Assembly (NCBI GenBank): GCA_005656395.1
Contig: SRSI01000079.1
Coordinates: 124,001-188,000, forward strand
Reading direction: 5' to 3'
DNA length: 64,000 nt
Source of the DNA: Strongyloides papillosus
Taxonomy: Eukaryota; Nematoda; Chromadorea; Rhabditida; Strongyloididae
A program made the translations under genes and the position numbers. The notes under the pieces were generated by a model that was given only the letters and a program-made list of their open reading frames with translations, had not been told where the DNA came from and searched no databases. Shown in pieces: positions 56,344-64,000 of the stretch. Every line of letters starts with the position of its first letter. Position 1 is the first letter of the stretch.

Positions 56344-58744
56344 ATGGTTTTGCGATGCTTCTCATATTTACTATATTTAACAATAATTTTATTGTGTTTT
56401 ATTGAATTTACTACATCTATGGAGGCTGTTGAGTCTTTGTATACATTGCAGGATCCAGTATTACAATTGGATGTGACTAATTTCAATGAGACTGTGTATA
56501 ATCAAGTAAATCCAAAAGCTTATTTTATACAGTTTTACTCCTCGTGGTGTGGTCACTGCCAGAAGTACAGACCAACCTGGATTGAATTTGGTCATCACTT
56601 AGAATCATGGAAAGATATCGTTCCGGTTACTGTTATAAATTGTGCGGATCCAATTAATTCACCTATATGTAGAGAACATGCTATTGATGCCTTCCCAACA
56701 GTAAAATACTTTAAGTTCTCTTCAAAAAATAAAGATGATGGCGTAACATTTACAGGTGACAAATATAATGTACATACAATGACAAAAGAGCTCTCCAAAT
56801 TAGTATATGACGATTGGACCAAACAAAACCATCCCCCTCATTTTGCACATTTTAATGAAATAACTAGTGCTGATAGTAACTTACAAGCATTATTTAATAA
56901 AGGTCAAGATAATAAATATATTGCTATAATTATTGAGAAGATACCTACATCTTTATCCTATGCTTTGAGTCTTTATTATGATTCTGATCCAAGGATTACT
57001 ATGTTCTACTCAACATCGGATCATCCATTGGTTCCTTCATTGAAACAGAGTATTATTGAGTATAATTTGCCTAAAGTATTAGTGTACAAGAAAAATTCTG
57101 ATGTTCCAGTTTTTACCTCAGCTGATAGAGTTGAGAATGTTTTTGATGTCGTTGAGAAGATTAATGAAATATTATCAGATACCATTCTTGTAGCACACCC
57201 ACCAAAATTGGCTGTTAATATGGAGGAAAAAGATTTAGTAAAACCGGTCGTTCCAATAAATCTAAATCAATTCAAACTACAATACGGTGATCTACTATCA
57301 GCGATAAAATACATGCTTTATACTGAAATACCAAGAAAACCAATTCTTGATGGTGTTAAACTCCAGAGTTTAAAATCCTGGATACACATGTTAAAAAAAT
57401 ACGTCCCGGGAACAACACCAATAAAAAGGTTCTTCTACAGACTCGATGAATGGTTACAACTGAAACCAACTGCAATAACAGCAGATGAATGGATTGTAAA
57501 ACTTAATGAACTCCAAAATCAATTAGGTAACCCAATCCCATTTACAACAAATTGGGTAGCTTGTAAAGGATCAAAAAGTTACCTCCGTGGATATACCTGT
57601 GGCTTGTGGTCATTGATGCATGTTGTGACGGTAGAGGCATACGTCGCCTCTAAGAATGACCCAACATTTAATCCTAAGAATGATGTTTTGGAACCTATTA
57701 AAGGGTTTATTGTAAATTATCTTAGTTGTGAGATATGTGCTAAGAATTTCGCTCACATGACAGAGAAGAATCATTTGGAACTTGTTACAAGGCCTGAAGA
57801 TGTGATATTGTGGTTGTGGAAGGCTCATAATAATGTCAATCGCCGATTAAGTGGTGAGGGAAGTGAAGATCCAATGTTCCCGAAACGTCAATTCCCGAAT
57901 AAAGAGATTTGTCCTGAGTGTGTTATTAATGAAAATGATGGTACTTTTGATGAGAAGAAAACATTTGATTTCTTGATCAAGTATTATCAAAACATTCATA
58001 AAGATGGACTTACAGATGAACCAGCATATAGATTACTTGAATTCGAGAATGGTAAGTTAACCCATGAAGAAGATAAATCCTTAATCATCCCTATTGAAAT
58101 AACTAATAATAACGTTGATAACGATGGAGAGAACATAATATATGTGGTTGGAGCTATTGTAGCCGCCACGGAAGATGGTATGGCTTTTTCTTTTCCCTTT
58201 TCATACATTATTTCATAAATCATCTTATTTATTTATAGATCTCCATAGAAATAATATATCATCAACAGCTTCAGGAAGATCAACATCTATTATTTGGTTG
58301 ATAATCGTTGGTATTATGTGTTTGATAATCTACACAAAGTATCGTCAAAATAAATATAAAGTCTGGAAAATTATTAATAACTACAATGATTATAAATTGT
58401 AAGTTTTATTTTGTTTATTTTTTTATCTACTAAGGAAGTTTTTTGATCTCTTAAATCAAAAGAATATTACTTTAACTCCCATATTATTATGTAAATCTGA
58501 CTAGTTTTAAGATTCTTTAATACATATGTACATATATAGTAATTCTATATACTTTCATATATAGTTGACTTTATTAAAATCAAGCCCTTCTTTAATTCAT
58601 CAAGTTTATACATCTAGTTTTAAATTTTTTAAAAACTTTCTAAATAATTTTCCTATACAAAGACATTTCTTTTTACTAAAATATAAATCTTCTAGGTTTG
58701 GACGTGATATGGCAACAGGAGGAAAAGGAAAATACGAAGTATAA
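56344..58744 (+). CDS. Quiescin sulfhydryl oxidase (QSOX)
   Basis: Three exons, 56344-58177, 58239-58398 and 58696-58744, introns of 61 and 297 nt; 680 residues. QSOX oxidises thiols to disulfides in secreted proteins, passing electrons through its Trx domain to an FAD-binding ERV/ALR domain and oxygen. Signal peptide at the start (LYLTIILLCFIEFTTS). The Trx1 domain has WCGHCQKYRP (Cys69/Cys72). A Cys-less Trx2-like region and helical linker follow. The ERV domain has CKGSKSYLRGYTCGLWSLMH, then YLSCEICAKNF (FAD-proximal pair, about 462-465) and EICPECV (about 523-526). Exon 2 adds a membrane helix (STSIIWLIIVGIMCLIIY) and a basic tail, so it is a Golgi/plasma-membrane form. The last small exon is less certain: without it a stop occurs right after 58398. 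Confidence 0.92.
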
Positions 58745-60782
58745 AAGAATATTTTGTCAAGTTATTATGTCTAGATGTTTTAAAAAATCAGCAAGAACCT
58801 TAAGGAATATTTTTATAAGTTAATGTATTTTTAATTAATTTTATATATATTTGACTAATATCTACATTTCTCTTAATACATTATTACTTAAATAGGGAAT
58901 TATATTTTTGAGATGTTTTATATATATATATATGTGTATATGTATAAATTCTTGTTAAAGGGTTTTAGTAACCATATTATTTTTTTCAATAAAAACAAAT
59001 TTCGAAAAGGAGTTTTTTTAAAAAATAAAATAAATGAAATTATTGTTAGAGTTTTTATTAAATGTGATCTTGTTATGAAGAGAATTGTATTTGTTACTAC
59101 TTATAAACTGTAAAATTGTTTTATTGTTATTCAAAAATTTATAATTGTTTAAGACCAGTCTTAAAATTATATTAAATTATAAGGAATTTAACATCCACTT
59201 GAAAATGATTAACTTAATAAATTATTGCGAGGTTTTAAAGTACCAAAACAAGCAATTATCAACAACTTTAATTTAAAAATTTTTCTATATTGTTATTTTT
59301 ATTGTAATTGTGTATTTATAAACCGTTATATTTCATTTTTATACTATACATATATCTTTGAATATATATAAATATTTATAATAGTAATAATATTATTTAT
59401 TTTTGATTATATAAATCACCTTCCACATTAAATATTTCTATTTTACAAAGAATCAAGTCCAATGTAAAACTTTGAATGGTCTTGACTTTACCTAATCAAA
59501 AATTTTGAATAGCTCTTAAAAATCTTTTCCCCTTTCATTGAACCATCTCAAGTCTTATTTATCATTGAATTTAATAATAATAACAATTTATAAACTTACT
59601 CATTTTAATTCTATAAAAGTACTTTATTAATACAAGGTTCAATCTTAAACATTATCTTTTGTTGTAGATCACAAGTTGAGAGAATATCTTTACTCCTAAC
59701 TCTTCTATCAACTATATATGGAGATAATGATGGGTGACGACGGAGTGGAGTGTGAGAAACACTTACATAGATTATTCTCTGTAAAATTAGACAATACAAT
59801 CTAATTTACCAGCTTCTAAAAGTAATACAAACTTATGAAATTAAGTACATTTCTTATCATCACACAATCTGGCGGTTAACCCTCTATTTAAATAGTAATG
59901 TTATTTAATTTAAATGGAACTTCTTTATTATTGTTTATAATAGATCATTAAACATGCCATATTTGTGTTAAGTGAAAGTGTAACAATACATCCTGACAAT
60001 AAAAATTATTTTTAGGGCTATTTATAATTTTATATTCATATTTATATTTAATATACTATTTGTTATTTTACCCTAATTTTTATTGAAACAAATATTTTAA
60101 TGTTAAATTTTGTATTTGAACAAAATGAAATTTATGCATTTTACAATTATCTTTTAATATAGAATTATTATGTATCTTTTCTAAAAAGATTACGCTTTTT
60201 TCTGATCCTTAAATGATTTCAACAAATACTATAAAAGTAAACATACCATGTCTATAAACATTCCCTTATATATATATAAAAATAAATAAAATTTTATGAG
60301 AACTCTTTATACATAATATTATAATCATACATCTACAAATATACAACATTAGTCCTAATATCACTTTTTATATTACTCATTTTTGCATCATTTAAAAGTA
60401 TACTAGTGTATAATTAATTCTATAAATACCAATAAATTATAGTGTAAATAATAATTTTTAGAAGTCAGCAAGTTTTTTATTTAAAGTGAATGAATGGTAT
60501 TTGTAATTTCCTTTGTTTCTAACCTTTTTATAGTCATTATAAATGTCTTAGTAATATATATATTAATTATTACTTAATTTTAGAGCACAAACTATTGTTT
60601 TATGACCAAAGATTTCTTATCAATCGTCCTTTAATATATTACTATTAGTAAACACAGAAATCAATCTATAGATTAATAATAATATCATTATATCAGTACT
60701 AAAAATTTTGATACTAATTCTTAGATTTTTAAGTATTTCTCAAAATATAATTAAATATTATATGTAATATATTATTATCAGC
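58745..60782. other. Intergenic region (2.0 kb)
   Basis: AT-rich. A minus-strand open stretch at 59611-59781 begins after a TTTTACAG and ends in a TAG at 59611; it encodes a mix with LRR and DRRVR basic sites and two Cys (DILSTCDLQQ...IEPC). It could be an exon of a small secreted peptide but has no leader exon in sight. A perfect palindrome-like TTTAAGAC-CA-GTCTTAAA lies at about 59149-59166. ATTATCAG at 60774-60781 is a likely spliced-leader acceptor for the next gene. Confidence 0.4.
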
Positions 60783-62957
60783 ATGCCTCCAAGACAAGTA
60801 AGGTACCGGCCTAAATCACAGCCACCACTCCATTATGTAGATGAAATATCGAGTGAACGCAAACAAAATTACATATACCGACCACAAAGTGCCTTCTTAA
60901 ATCAGAAAATTCCAAGAACAACCACCAATTCAGATTACCTATTCAACAACAATTCCCATTTCCAAGCAAATCACCACCATCTAAATTCAACCTACACAAA
61001 CAGTACCACAAATTCAATATCTCCATCATCTCTAAGTCCCTCCGATAGATCCTTTTCCGAATCACAAAATATCATGGAAAAAAATTACTACCAGGAAAAC
61101 AATGAAAAATACGCCATTAACAATAATCAAATGAGGATGAATAATAACTATTCACCCGAACTAATACCTTTTGTCGTAAGTTTTCCTTTTCACTTTTATA
61201 AAAATTATATTACTGTAAACTAACTAATAATTAAATGTGTGATGAAGATGAACTTTATGCATTATTGCATCCATCTAAATAATTAATGATGTAATATCCT
61301 TTATTTTAAGGTAAACATTATTTTGTTATTATTATCTTTAGAAAATAATATAATACACATATTTAATGCGCCTCAATGATGTATGGGAAAATTTAGTGAA
61401 ATTAACTTTTTTATTTATACAGGTGAGAGATTAATATGATAGCAAAAATTAGAGTGGAAATATGTGATCTTTTTTTAGAAAATTATTTGATTTGAATGAA
61501 TAGCCATTAACGTTTTAACATTAGTTGTTTTGTCTATGCTCATTTATCAAATTTTTGTAGCCAATTTTGATTTACTCTCATAAGATTGTTGGAATTAATT
61601 TATTTTCCGGGTCTAAATTTTTGTCTTCCCAAGGCGACACTTCTTTTTCCGGGTCTAAAACCGGATCTCCCGAGGGCCAATGAACGTTTTGCTGGGCGGA
61701 AGTTGAGTCTTCCTAAAGCAGCACTTCTTTTTATAGCGTAATTAAAGTTATGGTACTCATCAAAATCAGGGTCCATATCCTCTCTGAGCATGTAGTCTAA
61801 ATAAGATCTTTTACCTAAAAAAAAGAAGTAATAAAATTAAAATTTCCCAAACAAACCAGGTCTAAATCCCATTCTTCCAATTGCCAATGATCTCTTCATA
61901 AAAGGGTAAGGTTCCCCTTCCTCATAGTTCTCATTATTCTCTTCACAATAAGAGGTACCAACAAAAACTATCAAAAAGACAAGTAAAATAGAGATAAAAT
62001 TTTTAACCATTATAATACGAGATGCCAAGAACGAAATATAAAATATTTTTCCTAAATAAACCGCATTTATTAAATTTGTTATTATGTAATATCCCTCCTA
62101 ACTCCACCTCTCTAAGTAAAACTATACATCATTTTTCTATAATTAATTTTTTTACATAACCAAATGCATAATCACGCAACATAAAAAAGTATTAGAAATT
62201 ACCTTTTTCTTTTTCATTAACAGAAATGAATGGTAGACTAGAGATTTTTCTAAATTAGGAAAGGTAATTCATAGAAAAGAGATTAGGATTTGTATTTATA
62301 TTTAGTTATTACTACAATATAATTTTGATGATGTTTAATATTTAAGGAAAAGCACCATAATTTTCTTGAAGAAGAAAGTAAGATATTGAATCAAGGATTA
62401 GAGAATACTAAGGCTCTATTGGAGTGGTACCAAAATAGGTGGAATGCTGTGAAGAAGAGGAAAAGCATGCTTGATAGAGGCTTGGTTGCCCTTGATACGG
62501 CAGTTCATGAACAGAAACTTAATTATCTAAGAGCACAGATAACGATATTAAATAATAGGATTAAGGATTTACTACTAAGTAGTGAATTTGGAATGCCAGA
62601 CAATGCCGTCATTGGGAGTGGGAACGTCAAAATTGGGTATGATAAGGATAATATACCGCAAATAAAACTTCCTAAAAGAGAAGTGAAACTATGTGTAAGA
62701 TTTCCATATATAATATTATCTTTAAATAACTTTATTATAGGATTTTAAAAATGACAATTTCAAAAATTTCCCACAACACGATGGAAATGAACATCTGAAA
62801 ATACGGTAAGTACGTTAATTTAAAGGAAACATTCTAAATATTTCATTTCAGACACAGAGTTCCAATAAACGACTACCCCAGTACCATAAGTGGTTCCTCA
62901 ACTCCATCAAGCTTTATCACCCGATACACCAATAAAATCCCGGATACACTATGTTAA
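60783..62957 (+). CDS. Coiled-coil protein resembling the suppressor-APC-domain family
   Basis: Four exons, 60783-61175, 62347-62694, 62741-62805 and 62852-62957; all joins keep frame; 303 residues. Exon 1 encodes a disordered Asn/Ser/Pro-rich stretch. Exon 2 holds the conserved core, FLEEESKILNQGLENTKALL then EWYQNRWNAV, followed by DTAVHEQKLNYLRAQITILN, a coiled coil like that of suppressor-APC-domain proteins (SAPCD), which act in cell polarity and spindle orientation. The family call is from pattern memory. The first intron is 1171 nt, far larger than its neighbours, and contains a neuropeptide gene on the opposite strand. ATTATCAG one base before the ATG suggests trans-splicing. The join from exon 1 to exon 2 is supported by phase only. 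Confidence 0.6.
61600..62010 (-). CDS. RPamide neuropeptide precursor of the nlp-2/nlp-22/nlp-23 type
   Basis: Two exons, 62010-61857 and 61814-61600, with a 42-nt phase-1 intron; 122 residues. Signal peptide MVKNFISILLVFLIVFVGTS. Four related peptides lie between Lys-Arg sites: SLAIGRMGFRPG, SAALGRLNFRPA, SLALGRSGFRPG and SVALGRQKFRPG; the last is followed by Lys and the stop. Three have Gly for C-terminal amidation; the second ends RPA and would be a free acid, as in an NLP-23 peptide of C. elegans. SLALGRSGFRPG differs by one residue from the C. elegans NLP-2 peptide SIALGRSGFRPG. The family is discussed as GnRH/AKH-like and includes the sleep-promoting NLP-22. The intron splits the first Gly codon. 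Lies antisense inside the large intron of the gene at 60783-62957. Confidence 0.92.
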
Positions 62958-63394
62958 CATTTATATTCTCCTTTATTTACCACACTAAACAAAAACATAA
63001 TACACATTCAAATGAAAAATCTTTTTTAATGAAAAAATATAATAACGAGATAATTATTAAATTCATATATAAAATATATGATTGTCAATTGAAGGGTAGA
63101 AAATTTTGCAGAATTCTATAGAGATAAAACGAAAATATTTTTAGATATGACTGTTTTCCTTTTATCCATTCAGGTAGATATTTTTTAATGAATTAATGTA
63201 ATCGCCTCCGTAATAAGGAAAAAAATTATTTGTATTGTATGGGGTATGTATTATCCATATATTATATGAGAAAGTTTTATAAAAGAAAAACATTTGTTAA
63301 TTATGAGACAACAAAAAAATTCAATTATAAAACATAATAAAGAAATAAGTTATTAATTTCGAGATGTTTTTTTGTCTAAGTTAAGTTAATACGA
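62958..63394. other. 3' flanks of two convergent genes
   Basis: AT-rich, no gene seen. It lies between the coiled-coil gene (plus strand) and the BiP gene (minus strand). Confidence 0.6.
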
Positions 63395-64000
63395 TTAAAG
63401 CTCATCCTTGTCTGCTGATTCCTCCTCGCCTTGTTGGGCACCGGCTCCACCTTCGGCTCCTTGGTATAATTTGCTGATTATTGGTTGGACGGTTCCTTCT
63501 AAGTCTTTCTTTTGTTGCTGGAGCTCCTCGACGGTGGCTTCTTTGTTTGATTCTAACCAATTGATTGCTTGATCTACAGCTGTCTCGATTGTTACTTTAT
63601 CGTCATCTGAGAGTTTACCTCCTAATTTCTCGCTGTCTCCAACTTGGTTTTTGAGGTTGTATGCGTATCCTTCGAGTTCATTACGGGCCTCAACGATTTC
63701 TTTGAGTTTCTTATCCTCATCAGCGAATTTCTCGGCATCATTGATCATACGTTCAATGTCTTCTGGAGAAAGTCTGTTTTGGTCATTTGTGATTGTAATC
63801 TTATTCTTTGATCCTGTTCCCTTATCCTCAGCGGATACATGGAGGATACCGTTAACATCAATCTCGAATGTAACTTCAATTTGTGGGACACCACGTGGGG
63901 CTGGAGCAATACCAGTGAGATCGAATTTACCAAGTTGGTGGTTGTCTTTAGTCATTGGGCGTTCTCCCTCGAAAACTTGAATAGTTACAGTTGGTTGATT
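63395..64000 (-). CDS. ER-lumenal Hsp70 (BiP/GRP78), C-terminal part
   Basis: The last 201 residues of an ER Hsp70; the gene continues beyond the window. It contains the substrate-binding beta domain ([20 protein letters not shown] then [20 protein letters not shown]) and the helical lid ([20 protein letters not shown], ...[15 protein letters not shown]). The C-terminus ends EESADKDEL, the KDEL retrieval signal. BiP folds and retains nascent secretory proteins and controls the unfolded protein response. C. elegans has two such genes, hsp-3 and hsp-4, and I cannot assign this fragment to one of them. The codons are less AT-rich than those of its neighbours, as expected for a highly expressed gene. 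Confidence 0.96.
   Translation of the reverse strand, partial: NQPTVTIQVFEGERPMTKDNHQLGKFDLTGIAPAPRGVPQIEVTFEIDVNGILHVSAEDKGTGSKNKITITNDQNRLSPEDIERMINDAEKFADEDKKLKEIVEARNELEGYAYNLKNQVGDSEKLGGKLSDDDKVTIETAVDQAINWLESNKEATVEELQQQKKDLEGTVQPIISKLYQGAEGGAGAQQGEEESADKDEL

Noticed and set aside
1..64000. CRISPR arrays, bacterial operons, prophage or plasmid features
   Set aside because: None seen. The introns, tRNA intron, LTR elements and protein families are all those of an animal genome.

Overview
The window is nematode genomic DNA, very probably from a clade IV parasite such as Strongyloides or a close relative. This is an inference. The support is strong AT bias, mostly very short introns (37-70 nt), and families typical of parasitic nematodes: SXP/RAL-2 (DUF148) secreted proteins, a transthyretin-like protein, an nlp-2/nlp-22-type FRPG neuropeptide precursor and a tandem-repeat cystathionine beta-synthase. 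Likely spliced-leader acceptor sites lie just upstream of several start codons. No species was confirmed by any search.

Positions 1-18.2 kb are a repeat-rich accessory zone. A unit of about 1.9 kb occurs three times (1-1890, 9650-11390, and 12672-18160 interrupted). Each copy carries a small secreted-peptide gene, but only the third copy (12880-13152) is intact. Mobile DNA has broken up this zone. There is a full-length Ty3/gypsy-type retrotransposon with identical 127-bp LTRs (2579-6946, minus strand) and a decayed mariner (about 11390-12671). There is also a 301-bp solo LTR with a clean target duplication (13289-13589). Finally, a second Ty3/gypsy-type element with identical 194-bp LTRs (13797-17656) has an open polyprotein that lacks the integrase catalytic core.

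Positions 18.4-32.7 kb hold two SXP/RAL-2 paralogues with conserved upstream DNA, flanking the wreck of an M13 (neprilysin-like) peptidase gene. They are followed by an SH2/BCAR3-NSP-like adaptor, a long gene-poor stretch, a Merlin-type transposase fossil and a transthyretin-like gene.

Positions 32.7-64 kb are an ordinary gene-dense housekeeping region: a MATH-domain coiled-coil protein, cyclin L, tRNA-Glu, an ATG10-like E2, Mediator MED4, a UDP-glycosyltransferase, cystathionine beta-synthase, tRNA-Lys, intron-containing tRNA-Tyr, EMC3, a small coiled-coil protein, an EGF-type membrane protein, an MFS sugar transporter, exosome subunit EXOSC7/RRP42, XPG nuclease, quiescin sulfhydryl oxidase, a suppressor-APC-domain-like gene with an RPamide neuropeptide gene nested antisense in its large intron, and the 3' end of an ER Hsp70 (BiP). 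EXOSC7 and XPG lie head-to-tail with operon-like spacing. QSOX, EMC3 and BiP all serve secretory-pathway folding, but nothing suggests co-regulation.

The most interesting points are the recently inserted integrase-deleted LTR element, the extremely compact first element whose start codon straddles the LTR/primer-site junction, the one-survivor peptide triplication, a CBS in which both tandem modules keep the PLP lysine, and an ATG10 whose canonical catalytic cysteine position appears to be Thr. Gene models were spliced by eye: exon joins were checked for GT-AG ends, reading phase and total length divisible by three, but not against transcripts.
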